From assembly GCA_007844125.1 (NCBI GenBank), contig CM017558.1, positions 46,138,164 through 46,202,163 of the forward strand: a stretch of 64,000 nt of DNA. The letters run 5' to 3'. Each line of letters opens with the position of its first letter. Positions within the stretch are counted from its first letter, which is position 1. This document shows positions 43,743 through 55,240 of this stretch, piece by piece. Below the pieces are notes generated by a model. It was not told the origin of the DNA. It saw nothing but the letters and a program-made list of their open reading frames with translations, and ran no database searches. This stretch comes from Sinonovacula constricta. Taxonomy: Eukaryota > Mollusca > Bivalvia > Cardiida > Solecurtidae. The position numbers and the translations under genes are program-made.

Positions 43743-45181
43743 TTTTCTATCAAACAAACAGTGTAAATAAAAATATCCCGTCAAAGTGACACAACTAACA
43801 GTAAACACCTGCATCGGGAGTTAAAACAGATATAATGAACATATGTACATACAAAATAACTAGTAATAAAACAACATATGTACAGTATGTACAGTAGATA
43901 AAAGCCTCGGCAACCAAAAAATTCCAAATGAGAGAGTAGTTTAAAATAAAATAAAGCAGTACATGCGCTGATATATTATAAGAACCATATAATGACGTCA
44001 TAAATGCCATGACGTCATATGCCAAAAGTGTCAAAAGTGAAATGTAAATAATACGGACGAAATAATAGAATTTTAGAAAATCAACAAAATAAAACGTAGT
44101 ATTGTTTAGAGTTAATACGTTTTAAAAAACATATCATGAACGCCGAGGATTTATCCGCAGTTGACATATTATATCTGATAAAGGTACAAAAATCCCGATG
44201 TTATACCTACTGCAATCTCACGTAAAGGGTATGGAGACTGCTCAAGTTGTCCCACCTATAAAGGGCACGACTGGAGAAATGAAGAGACAAGAAATCCAAC
44301 AGTGACTGTCCAATTATGGCTTTAAGTCACTGTTTTCATATAGTCTCAACGACCTGTCCGGTCATCGTGTAATTTAAAAGCAATGCAAGTTCTTGACTGT
44401 AAAAGGGTCAATTGCAAGCAATGCAGTACATCGAAGGATTCCCGGGTTGTAACCGTCTGCAATACATTTTCTGATAAATCATCGTTCGTGATCTAAAACG
44501 CACGCAAATGTCATTAAACTTCAACATAAATATCAAATAATAATAGCTATTTTTTGTCATGCACGAGAAGTCTGTCCTTGTAATAAATTAGTATGCTTTT
44601 GGAGGAGTTGTAAAATGCCAAATTTTAAAAATAGCTACAATGCATTCAAGGTAAAAACATTAAGACTACAATAGATATTAAATCACAAGGCATGGATATT
44701 ACAAGGTAAATAATACCTGGGTTAATATAAATAAAACCCTTGACTAAAGAACGTGTTATCCAAATACATATCCTAACAAGGAAACATGCCTAAGGGAAAC
44801 AACGCATATATAAAAAGAAATGTGTTAAAAAGGCCACGTAGGTGGTTCATGATGTTAAGTGACGGTTAAACTGTAACTGTACTCGCTCATTAATGGAGGA
44901 AATCTATCAAGATATTCTGATTGAGTCGATGTAGACGAACATAAATTATTTATAACTACCCGTACATGCCTTAAATCACGTGAACAAATATGGGTGAAAT
45001 TAAGCTTGAATAGAAAATATGAACAGCCATTCCTTGTCTTGTAACAATTATCAAAATTGTTTTTTCAACAACGAAACAAGTCAAAGTTGCAGACATATAC
45101 ATTTTTTTGTTTTGCGAGATACATCGATCCCAGACAGAAACGTGGATGTGTTTATATGTGCTACTACATGTATCTCATTAT
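43743..45181. other. AT-rich intergenic interval
   Basis: Nothing beyond chance frames was recognised. Positions 44,190-44,480 are slightly more GC-rich without a frame. Confidence 0.35.
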
Positions 45182-45735
45182 GTTACGTGTATTTCCTTTG
45201 ATGGACATTGGACTTTGGTTTTTTAATTCCATCTTCAAATGAACAGGATGCTACAACCATTTATTTGTCTCTGGTCATGTTTGTTCATGATTCAGAAAGT
45301 TAATTTCATTTAAAGTCAACCATTTTTGTGCTGTTTTTCAACCCATATTCTTTTCTAAACACTATGTGGACATGATTTTTCAATGACGTCACTACTTTCT
45401 TCATGACTTATTATAGAAAGTATCAGCGCTTGGACATTTTGTATTCAAATAGATCGTTTTTCTTTTCATTGCTTGCATTTGAGAAACTCGTCAGGAAGTG
45501 CGAGGTTAGAGCTCTGTGAAACCGGTTTAAGCACCCCAGTCGGTCCATATTGCCGACTGACCGTTCCAAAGCGTTAACTGTCTTGTTTGCTCTTTTCATT
45601 AAATGACTCATCCTCATCACAAATTTGTTCTTACTTTTCGCTTGGCTTGCATGTGAAATACCTTTGTTCTGTGCCTTTTCGGATTTTTGTATATGTTGCA
45701 ATGCTCATAGGACTTTGTCATATATTCTTATTGAA
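45182..45735 (-). repeat. Long copy of the interspersed repeat
   Basis: From GTTACGTGTATTTCCTTTG to CATAGGACTTTGTCATATAT, it aligns almost base for base with 49,866-50,420, about 554 bp. The half with higher coordinates is the core shared with all other copies. Confidence 0.85.
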
Positions 45736-47251
45736 AACGCGTGAATTTATATTGGCTTTGACGTTCCAATATCGGAAACTAATGCAGAATACTTTCTATG
45801 TTTGACATTGTATTTTATCGTGATAAATTTATTTTCAATGTAGAGAAAGGTCTATCTGCAATCTGTTTTTATCACAACAGTAAGTTTGAAGAACGGGTAT
45901 AGTAAAGTCCTTTAAACGAGAAATTAGTTACATTGCTGCCCTGACAATTAACTTTTAAAAGGATACCTTATTACAATTTACAATTAGACGAATTTCGTTG
46001 ATTAAAACTACACTAGTGGACATAGAAACCTCACCCATACAGAAATAAAGTCGTTTTCACTGGATGTTTTAAGTAAACGGTTACTTTCTCCTTTGATGCA
46101 TTCTCGACATAAACAGCATCATGTACAAACATGTAATTGCATAATGTTTCGCATAGTCATGTTGCAGAGAATGCTAAGGGAGGTAATCTATGCGGTTTGG
46201 GCAGCTGTACCACCAAATCTCTCCAGATAGCGGACGTAAAGCAAATCAGTTAACCGCACCATACACCCACACGATACAATGTATTATCGTCGCATTCAGA
46301 TTTGGTTTAAACAATATTTATTCAATAATGATGGCATATGATACATATGTGACAAATGTTACAACAAATACAGGGTCTCATTTGATTCGACAGAACCTCG
46401 CGTCATATTATTTCTGTTGACTCGTTGCATAAAACAATATCAAATAAGCTTCCATGTAAGATCCTCTGTTGACATGTACTCGGTGTTTTACATGTACCTG
46501 CAGTGTGCACATTGCATATTTATAAGATAACTGCCTGTTATATTATTGTAATATGCCTCATGCGGGAAAAGGAGAATAGGTGCGTGCTTTGATAATTCAT
46601 GTTCTAATTATTTGTTTTTGCAACGTCATGTAATGCATAATTAAATTTAATTAAGGTGTTCTTAATGGCATATCTGTTGGGCTGTAAGGCATGCATTTGC
46701 ATTGTGAATAAATTACAACATTTATTAACCAGTGGGGGAAAATAAATATTTTCCTATTATTTCCCAATTTGTGGCCCATTATAAATGTTTAAAAGAATAT
46801 TACATATTGATTAACCTGACATGTCACTGTTTACTTAATTGCCATTTTATGAATGCTTATAGAAAATAAGTTTTAATGGTAAGTAAATGGTAAATAAGTA
46901 AACAATATAGTAAATTTATTTGAAAGTGTAAACTTTTGTTTTTGTCATTTTATTATTTAACTCCATTTAAATGATTTTTCTATCAGCACAATATAAAAGT
47001 TGATATTTCAGAGCGAGCGTTATTCAATCGCTATTCTTTAGCATTAATAATTTTGTCTTAGGTTTGTTTTAGTTGTATTATATCCCATTGTACGTGTACG
47101 TCAATAGCGATTATCTCAATAAACGTTTATTCAATATACAGTTGCATTGTTTCTTCTAATCAATGACGTTAAGGACAAATGTCTCGGAGCATTACCAGGT
47201 AAATTCATAAGTTTTGAAGACAGAGTCAGAGCTGTTTAGACAGACTGGGCT
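45736..47251. other. AT-rich intergenic interval
   Basis: No exon or RNA gene was recognised. A somewhat GC-richer patch lies at 46,180-46,300. Confidence 0.35.

Positions 47252-47323
<72 letters not shown>
47252..47323. repeat. (CT)n microsatellite
   Basis: About 36 uninterrupted CT repeats. Confidence 0.97.
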
Positions 47324-47328
<5 letters not shown>

Positions 47329-47469
47329 CAATAATTTTAAGAGAAGGCATTGTGGAAACCCTTCTTTGTTAAACCAATGTGAACTATATATGGTTTTTAG
47401 AACCTGCTTTATTTATTATATAAATCGAAATTTTATTTTTTCTTATAAAAAATGCAACCATTTACATTT

Positions 47470-47606
47470 TTATTAAATGACTCATCACAAATTTGTTCCT
47501 ACTTTTCGCTTGACTTGCATGTGAAATACCTTTGTTCTGTGCCTTTTCGGAGTTTGGTATATGTTGCAATGCTCATAGGACTTTGTCATGTATTCTTATT
47601 CTATAA
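47470..47606 (-). repeat. Truncated copy of the interspersed repeat
   Basis: TTAAATGACTCATCACAAAT through TTGCAATGCTCATAGGAC to TATTCTTATTCT. It includes only the 5' third of the family. Confidence 0.8.
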
Positions 47607-48105
47607 ATCAAATTTATCTTCCGAACAGGACAATGTACTGATATGTTGTGCAAAAATATTAACATAAATACGCGTTGATATTTAATCTTGAACTTTCTTT
47701 CATATCGATATTAAATTGTATTTTAGTATTTGTATACTTCATATAAATACTATGTAAAGGTTTTCTTTTGTTTTAAGTATACTTTAGAATTTAGAATCAA
47801 ATTGTGGTAAGGATGAGAAAAAGTTGGAAAATTTAGAAGATACCGATTTTCCGATTTCAAAGCATTTGTAACCTGCATAGGATGACAAGAAATATGGCTA
47901 AGTTTAAATACTGCTTAAGGAAACATCACTGTTTTAGTTTTAAAGATGAAAACAATTTTGCAGGACTTAGTTGGACACTAAACCCTTATGTAAACAAACC
48001 TTTCATAAAAAATGTGATGTGACAGAATGCTAAATTCCTCCGATTATTATAGCATGCTTTGTCATTTACACGAATTTACAAGAATTGTTGCATGCCACTA
48101 CTTAC

Positions 48106-48249
48106 CTCCCAAGATACCGTGACTAAAGTATATGTAGACCAGACTAGTTGAGAACCCGGATATAATAAGTGACGTCACAAACAACAAGGCTCCGAAGAAA
48201 GACAGGGTTCTGGCAGGAAACCGGTTGAACAGAATGCTTACTATTGGTC
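48106..48249 (-). CDS. Monocarboxylate transporter (SLC16/MCT) exon
   Basis: This is a 144-bp, phase 1-1 exon (GTAAACAG acceptor, GGAG/GTAAGT donor). It encodes GPIVSILFNRFPARTLSFFG, then hydrophobic helices (ALLFVTSLIISGFSTSLVYI) and YFSHGILGG. The GP(I/V)xSxLxxRFxxR start and following helices are typical of transmembrane segments 2-4 of MCT family transporters. These are 12-helix plasma-membrane carriers of lactate, pyruvate or related monocarboxylates. As I recall, a 144-bp phase 1-1 exon is conserved in SLC16 genes. No neighbouring MCT exon was found on this strand, so the other exons lie beyond long introns or this is a remnant. A plus-strand open frame overlaps by chance. Confidence 0.75.
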
Positions 48250-48419
48250 CTGTTTACATAATATGCATGTACATTGTATTATATCCCTTTGCACAACTTG
48301 GTAATTCTCGTGTGTTTGCCTTTTTTATTTTCTTTACGAAAAGTAAGATATTTGAAGTGAGGTTGATACATACTTTCATTTCTTCTAAAAGAAATAATAC
48401 TTCTCTCTATGTTAAATAC

Positions 48420-48765
48420 TACGTGGACACTATTTTTCAACGAGGTCACTACTTTCGTCATAACCTATCTAAGAAATTGTCAGCTCTTTGACATTTTTTA
48501 TTTAAATAGATCGGTTTTATCATTGCTTTCATTTGAGGAACCCCTCAGGAAGTGCGAGGTTAGAGCTCTGTAAAACCGGTTTAAGCACCCTAGTCGGTCC
48601 ATTTTGCCAACTGACCGCTCCAAGGCTGTAACTGTTGGATTTGTTATCTTATCAGATATTTTTTCTTACTTTTACATTTGGCTTTCATGTGAATACCTTT
48701 CTGCCATGTGCCTTTTCAAATTTTGGTATTTGCTTATAGGATTATGTCATATATTCTTATTCTAA
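48420..48765 (-). repeat. Diverged copy of the interspersed repeat
   Basis: ACGTGGACACTATTTTTCAA through GAAGTGCGAGGTTAGAGC and GACCGCTCCAAGG to ATATTCTTATTC. It has an internal deletion compared with the other copies. Confidence 0.75.
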
Positions 48766-49549
48766 CATTTTTAATTTAGTGTAATTAGTTTAAATTGTAA
48801 ATCACTTCATTTTTATTTCACACGCGTACACAAATTTAATTTTGCTATGTTTTCTTTACCTTTATTATGGTCCACAGATTTAGCATCGAAAACAAATCGA
48901 CGATGTATAGCTCCCATGTTTCTGAAAGATGAAGTTATGTGTATTCTCTTTCGAAAAATGTTATTAACCGAAATGACACACTAAACCAACTGACATAGTT
49001 TAAAGGCATTTTATACATAAACCAACGTGAAGACATAATATTACAATGCCACCAATAAAATCGTATCACGTAAAGATGTCTGTAGCCTTGTTTTATACCA
49101 CTACCTATTAAAATCTTTCTTTTCTAATAGTGCTGATACACATCCTAATTGGTTAAGAAAAGTTCATAAATGGACGTAACGTCTACAAACTTTGCTCCAT
49201 CTGTATAACGTATATGTTGCCAAAGTAGGTCACAGTAAGTTTGCATCATATCGGAGGTACCTGCACTTTATGCCTCTTTGAATATTAAATCATGTCTGAT
49301 GATATTTTACTAAGTGTCTTATTATATTTTAAGTTACATATCATAAACTAGTAAAAGAGATATCATTAACGCCTTTTGCGTTGGCTTATAGTCAGTTATC
49401 GACGGACATACGAGTTGTACAATATTAGGAATTTTGTAAACTTGTAAAAAGTACTGTTTCACTTCTTTGACGCAATTTAATTTATGTATACGATGGTTCC
49501 TCATTAGTAAGGTCATAGCTTAACTAATACAAACCTGTATATATAAGTA
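48766..49549. other. AT-rich intergenic interval
   Basis: No exon or RNA gene was recognised. Confidence 0.4.
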
Positions 49550-49775
49550 TTAGAGCTCTGTAAAACCGGTTTAAGCACCCCAGCTGGTCCATATTGCCGA
49601 CTGACCGTTCCAAGGCGGTAACTGTCGGGTTAGCTCTTTTCGTTAAATGACTCATCACAAATTTGCTCTTACTTTTCGCTTGGCTTGCATGTGAAATACC
49701 TTTGTTCTCTGCCTTTTCGGAGTTTGGTATATGTTGCAATGCTCATAGGACTTTGTCATATATTCTTATTCATGA
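49550..49775 (-). repeat. Copy of the interspersed repeat
   Basis: Runs from AGAGCTCTGTAAAACCGGTT to CATATATTCTTATTC. It carries a 71-codon minus-strand open frame like those in the copies at 45.5 and 50.2 kb. Confidence 0.85.
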
Positions 49776-49865
49776 TCACAACAATGTTACTTGTGCAGTG
49801 TGGCGGTCGTAAAAATCTCCCCTTGCATGTAATCTATGTTGTCATTAAATTCATCCTATAAGGAT

Positions 49866-50420
49866 TGTTACGTGTATTTCCTTTGATGGACATTGGACTT
49901 TGGTTCTTCAATTCCATCCTCACATGAACAGGATGCTACAACCATTTATTTGTCTCTGGTCATGTTTGTTCATGATTCAGAAAGTTAATTTCATTTATAG
50001 TCAACCATTTTTGTGTAGTTTTTCAAATCGAAATAATACCACATTCTTTTCTAAACACTTTGCGGACATTATTTTTTAATGACGTCAATACTTTCGTCAT
50101 AACGTATAGAAAATATCAGCGCTTGGACATTTTGTATTCAAGTAGATCATTTTTCTTTTCATTGCTTGCATTTGAGAAACTCGTCAGGAAGTGCGAGGTT
50201 GGAGCTCTGTAAAACCGGTTTAAGCACCCCAGTTGGTCCATATTGCCGACTGACCGTTCCAAGGCGGTAACTGTCGGGTTTGCTCTTTTCGTTAAATGAC
50301 TCATCAGAAATTTGCTCTTACTTTTCGCTTGGCTTGCATGTGAAATACCCTTTTTATGTGCCTTTTCGGAGTTTGGTATATGTTGCAATGCTCATAGGAC
50401 TATGTCATATATTCTTATGT
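49866..50420 (-). repeat. Long copy of the interspersed repeat
   Basis: Near-identical partner of 45,182-45,735. It contains the conserved core (GAGCTCTGTAAAACCGGTTT, CCGTTCCAAGGCGG) and a 90-codon open frame on the minus strand. Confidence 0.85.
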
Positions 50421-51309
50421 GTCTAGTATTTGGTGCAGCTTGACCATATTTACTCGTTTTGCGCATTTCTATTACAAATCTAAAATAAATATGACGAAAT
50501 ACTTGAGCAAATTAATAAACGATATGCTTCTTTTTTCGTTTAAAGTATGCAAGTTATAAAATTTATCTTATTTACCGTCTCCTCACATATTAGAAATAAT
50601 CCAAGCTTATCCATGTGTCTTACCATTTGTTTAAACTAGAATAAAACGAGAAAGCAGTAAAACTGTCCACACAGCAAGATAAGAGCCCAGTGGAAATTCT
50701 ATAAATAATAAGATGATATTTTTCATTTTAATGACAAACAGTAAGGAAAGGTAATTTTGTGCTTTGTGCTTTGAATAATTCTGCTTAGTGTGAATAATAA
50801 TTTTTCAGCTGTATTCATTCTACTTTTCAATATGTGTTGCTTTTATGTCTTCACAATTTGCAAATTACAATTGCAAATCAAATAACATCATGAACAGGCA
50901 ATTTAATGTAACCATGATGAGACTCCGACCTTGAACTTGGTCGTTGGAGAGGATTAAAATGAGTGCAATCAGATATTAAAATTTGACTTCATAGGTAGTG
51001 TGTCTCGTATACGTTTATACCAAAGGTGAATAAAATCTATTATGGAAAATTTTAACTATACTTCTTTTTCTGTTTCAATTGTTTATAAAACTGGTACATT
51101 CTCGGATATTCTTGGTTATTTTTTTTTGGGGGGGGGGGGGGTGGGGGGGGTTATATTTTACTTTAGAACTAATTGGACCCTCACTACCGAAAACACCTAA
51201 TGAAGACCGCCAATACTTAAAATACCAGTCATTAATAAATCATCGTAATAAGTGTTTGACAATAACAGCAGTGTGGCAAATACTGTCAGGTTAGGGTTTT
51301 GATCTTTAT
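50421..51309. other. AT-rich interval with a poly-G run
   Basis: Positions 51,128-51,150 are almost all G. No exon was seen. Confidence 0.45.
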
Positions 51310-51510
51310 AAGAATATATAAGACAAAGTCCTATGAGCATTGCAACATATACAAAAACTGAAAAGAAACAGGATCAAGGTATTCACATGCACGCCAAATG
51401 TAAAAGTGAGAACAAATCTGTGATGAGTCATTTAACAATAACAGCAAACCCGACAGTTACCGCCTTGGAACGGTCAGTCGGCGATATGGACCGACTGGAG
51501 TGCTTTAATA
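51310..51510 (+). repeat. Interspersed repeat copy, plus orientation
   Basis: ATAAGACAAAGTCCTATGAG through CGGTCAGTCGG and GACCGACTGGAGTGCTT. It is very close to the copy at 7,534-7,770. Confidence 0.85.
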
Positions 51511-52432
51511 CTAGCTTAAAAAGTGTCTGTAGATGTTTCGTCCTATTGGGTTTACTATGTATTAAAGAAATCAGATTTTGGCTTCTGCTTCAAAGCGGTT
51601 TGAGTACAGTAAAGAGACTGTATATAAAACTTTATGTAAAGTATAAAGTGATACATGTATATGCTTCATACAGTCTTAAAATATTGTTTGGTACATAACT
51701 TTGTTGTTTATCCCTGCCACATGCAAATGACATTTCATATTCTTGTGATCACGAAAGCATAGAACAATGATAACAAGGTTGCTTAGTTTCCATTGAAGAA
51801 AATAGCTTAAACACATTTACAACCCTTTTAATTCTCCCAACCTTTATATGTCAGCATCAAAATATTTTTGTAATCAATTTGTAATCAGCCCTGCTAATGT
51901 AATCCATTATTCGTTGTGTTTACCAACTGTTTTAGTTACATCACAACCAAGCCATTATGATCACTGAAGCGTTGTCCAATTATTACTGATGAAGTTTGCC
52001 TGTTGACAAATCTTTCCACGTGAAAGTTCAACAGAGTGACCGACCAAGGGCTCATGGGTCATTACTGTCTAGGCATCCACTCGCATTTAGCAACTTTAAA
52101 CAAAAATGATCAAGCAGCAAAACCTAGTGTACTATTAGATGTTGTGAGTCGGCATGCGTGCATCAACTGTACAACAACTACTTTATCTGTAAATAAGTGC
52201 TGTAGTTTAGTGAATTATTTTGCAAACGTGATCTTGGTAAAAGATGAAATAAATGTGTCGTATTTTACTTATTAGAACGATTAAACTGAAGCATGAATGA
52301 AACCAATTTTAAGTCTATGGTGACAATCAAGGTCTAATAAAACTAGAATATATACACTTAGTAATTTACCACTCAACAGGAAATTCAACATTGAGTTATA
52401 TATTGTGCTGAGAGGGTTATTTTGCGTTGAAG
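51511..52432. other. Flank left of the integrase transposon
   Basis: AT-rich with one open plus frame at 52,036-52,275 lacking features. It ends at the left target duplication. Confidence 0.4.
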
Positions 52433-52438
52433 AGGCAT

Positions 52439-52505
52439 TGTTGGACCGTATTTGGTACAAAAACGAATATGGTACAAATGTACCATATTCGGTCGAATAT
52501 GGTAC
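52439..52505 (+). repeat. Left terminal inverted repeat
   Basis: 67 bp match the right end with two substitutions and a 2-bp indel. It contains GGTAC three times in the forward sense and once inverted, around CATATTCGGTCGAATATG. The motif array continues to about 52,650 with at least five more copies. Confidence 0.9.
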
Positions 52506-52752
52506 GACCGAATATGGTACAATTTTCGACCGAATATGGTACAAACATTGTACCATATTCGGTTGGAATAAGTTTTTCTATGCTCGCCAAAACGTATTTG
52601 GTACATACCAAAAAAACTCATAAAATGAAAATGGCCTACGTATATGGTACATAAATTATGTATTTCTTAATAAATGAAATAGTCTGCCGATGTGTAAACT
52701 TTTTTTCAAACTCAAATACATTGTATTAACCTAATATTGGAAGTGACAAAAG

Positions 52753-52803
52753 TATCATCATCATCATCATCATCATCATCGTCGTCGTCGTCGTCGTCGT
52801 CGT
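52753..52803. repeat. (ATC)n then (GTC)n inside the left end
   Basis: About nine ATC and eight GTC triplets. The right end has the reverse-complement class of triplets (GAT). Confidence 0.95.
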
Positions 52804-52873
52804 AACTAGCAGTAACAGAAACAGCTAACCTAACCACACTTTACATGGATTTTGCTGGTTGTGTAACTGTTTC

Positions 52874-53100
52874 GCCGGCTAGCTCAGTCGGTTGCGCGTC
52901 AGATTGGCACGCAGGCGGCCTGGGTTCGATTCCCGGGCGGGCCAGATACTTTCGTGGAGATTGGTCACGAAATGATTTCTACGGCCATTCTCCCCCTACC
53001 GCTGTTTCAAGTAGGGCAGTTGTCAATTACTGGCGAATGTATCTGCTTAGTACTGGTTACTAAGTACTAGTACTCTAAGACTAGAGACGTGCTTGCTCGA
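52874..53100 (+). repeat. tRNA-derived SINE nested in the transposon
   Basis: The head at 52,874-52,946 is tRNA-like: TAGCTCAGTCGG (A box) and GGTTCGATTCC (B box), then a non-tRNA body (GAGATTGGTCACGAAATGAT ... CCCTACCGCTGTTTCAAGTA). Metazoan, especially molluscan, SINE families have this plan. The 3' limit is uncertain. An open frame through it is not a gene. Confidence 0.75.
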
Positions 53101-53359
53101 GGTAACTCTGTAAAAGTTTGAGGATTATCGCATTTTGGTTATGTTCATAGAGTGTGAACTTGTAAGGGTAAAGGTAGACGAGCAAATCCATGAAGCGCGC
53201 TAGCGCTTCTTGGAAAATTTGATCGTTTAATACCCCTCGGTATTAATGCTTATATTTTAATACATTTTAATAATAATTGGTAGGTTTTGTCCAGATATGA
53301 TTGCTTTAAGCAAACGTCGTTGCAGGAATGTCGACGTCGCATTCGATTGGTCGAATGAC

Positions 53360-53690
53360 GTCGCGTCAGCCATATTAATGATTTCGTGCATTGTTTGGGT
53401 CAATCTAAAACTTCTGACAAGAAGATATTGCATGAGAAAATCCGAAAAATAAACAAGAAATTGGGCCGAAAAAATAACTAACGAAATTCATATTTCATGC
53501 ATTTGCAGTTGTTTTACGATAGAATTTCTTCGATATAATTCAATATCCTTTGGTCAGTAGTTTTAGATTGACCCAAACAATTCACAAGATCATTAATAGC
53601 AATTTTCAAATTTTTAAAACTTTTTTTTTCGAAAGTGTATTTTCACCAAAATTCGATTTAAGAGATTTTGAGCTCTTTTAAATGAATATA
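53360..53690. repeat. Head-to-head palindromic repeat, pair 1
   Basis: About 53,374-53,465 is the reverse complement of the block AGATTGACCCAAACAATTCAC...ATTAATAGC found in plus orientation at 53,545-53,610. The same block appears again as pair 2 at 54,440-54,820. Confidence 0.75.
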
Positions 53691-53856
53691 TCTCTCCAAA
53701 AATAAGGATGTTTGACTGGCTGCTTTAGACAGGTGTGACTGTATTCCTAAACATTACTTTGTAAAGTTGATTTGTCGTTCCGACGTCATATTGCTGAGAA
53801 GCCGACAAAGCTTTGAAGTTTCCGATTTTTTCTTTGATAACGTGCCGCTTTAAAAA

Positions 53857-53864
53857 GGCGGGAA
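53857..53864 (+). promoter_or_regulatory. E2F-like site in the transposon promoter
   Basis: GGCGGGAA lies about 20-130 bp before the proposed untranslated exon. Single-motif evidence only. Confidence 0.3.
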
Positions 53865-53879
53865 TTTTGCACACGAGTC

Positions 53880-53994
53880 TTACTCAGAAGTCAGTAACCA
53901 TATTTGACTTGGCGGTCGGCAAGAAAAGTTGTGATTTTCGACTAGAAAGAATTGAAATCCAAACCTTCTTCAAACTTCAAAAGAATTCTTGACA
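53880..53994 (+). other. Probable 5' untranslated exon of the transposon gene
   Basis: TTCTTGACA/GTAAGTACT is a near-perfect donor. The only clear partner is the TTATTTCAG acceptor at 55,232-55,240, directly before the start codon. The exon start is a guess. The intron of about 1.25 kb holds a poly-C run and palindromic repeats. Confidence 0.5.
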
Positions 53995-54076
53995 GTAAGT
54001 ACTGTACATAATTTTAATTTTCAGTTGTCTTAATATGCATTGATGTTTTAACATGCATTGATTTTTATGTTTTATG

Positions 54077-54077
54077 C

Positions 54078-54109
<32 letters not shown>
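54077..54109. repeat. Poly-C run
   Basis: About 33 consecutive C bases within the transposon intron. Confidence 0.97.
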
Positions 54110-54439
54110 ATGCGGATGCGGACCCTTTTTGCGGACAATTCTAATTACACCTAGTTAATTATTTTCAATTGAAATACACCAAAATTGGTATTTTTGTCCT
54201 ATTTATTGAATATTTACATAATATACATCTGCATACTTCTACTGTTTCATTTTTGTTAACTTTTCTTCTGAAAACAAAATGCACGAACTCCCAAGCCAAA
54301 CATTGGGCAAGATTTGCCCATGAAAACATTTATTTCAAAGATTCATAAATAAATTATATACCGACTGGTAAAGCTTGTCAGACGTTAGCATTTCAAATTG
54401 CAATGCTTTTTTAGTTCATTTACGTTCAAATGACTGTGT

Positions 54440-54820
54440 GGATTTCCATATAACCCAGAAAATAAACGCTAATGTCTAAAACTACTGACCAAAGGATATT
54501 GAATTATATCGAAGAAATTGTATCGTAAAACAACTGAAAATGCATGGAAAATGGATTTCGCGTTAGATCTACTAACGCGATATTTTCGGCCTATTCCATT
54601 CCTATTCAATAAATAGGACAAAAATACCAATTTTGGTGTATTTTAATTGAAAAATAAAAAATCTTGTTATTTTTTCGGATTGTATTTGATGTCATGCAAT
54701 GTCCTCTGGTCAGTATTTTTAGATTAACCCAAACAATTCACAAAATCATTAATAGCGACTTTTGGAAAAAAAAAATTTCGAAAGTGTATTTTCCACCAAA
54801 ATCAGATCGAGCTCCTTTAA
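54440..54820. repeat. Head-to-head palindromic repeat, pair 2
   Basis: 54,475-54,550 (minus sense: ATTCAATATCCTTTGGTCAG) and 54,661-54,820 (plus sense: CTGGTCAGTATTTTTAGATT) repeat the block of pair 1. Also, 54,170-54,210 and 54,600-54,650 are reverse complements (CCAAAATTGGTATTTTTGTC). Confidence 0.75.
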
Positions 54821-55240
54821 TCTGTAGATTTGAACATTTTAAATTTTATGGAGTTTATAGGTCTTTGACCTTCGAACCCTGCCTAGTCGTGACTTCTGGT
54901 GAGCGACCTAGGCCCCCAGGGCCCCTTCTTTATATCCCTTCCATCCACGTAGCATTGGTTTCTACAGACCGTTTGTCCGTTGACCGCCATAAGTTTGCCC
55001 GCTATTTTTCCCCTGAATTTGAATTCGGTTGGATTTCAATGAAACTTTACATGAAGTACTTGCTACTTTCATTGCGCATATTGCCCGGAAGTTCGGATTG
55101 TAAATTTTAGCGGAGCTATCAGACGAGTGATTTTAGCTCAGCTCATGTCGTGAGACATTCGTTTTCGACACGCGGTGTTCAATACAAGCTCTATTAACTA
55201 ATGAAGTATAAATGTATAATAACTTATTATATTATTTCAG

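Noticed and set aside
48225..48491. Plus-strand 88-codon frame
   Set aside because: It overlaps the SLC16 exon antisense and a repeat copy, with no features of its own.
52845..53063. 72-codon plus-strand open frame
   Set aside because: It runs through the tRNA-derived SINE and has no protein features.
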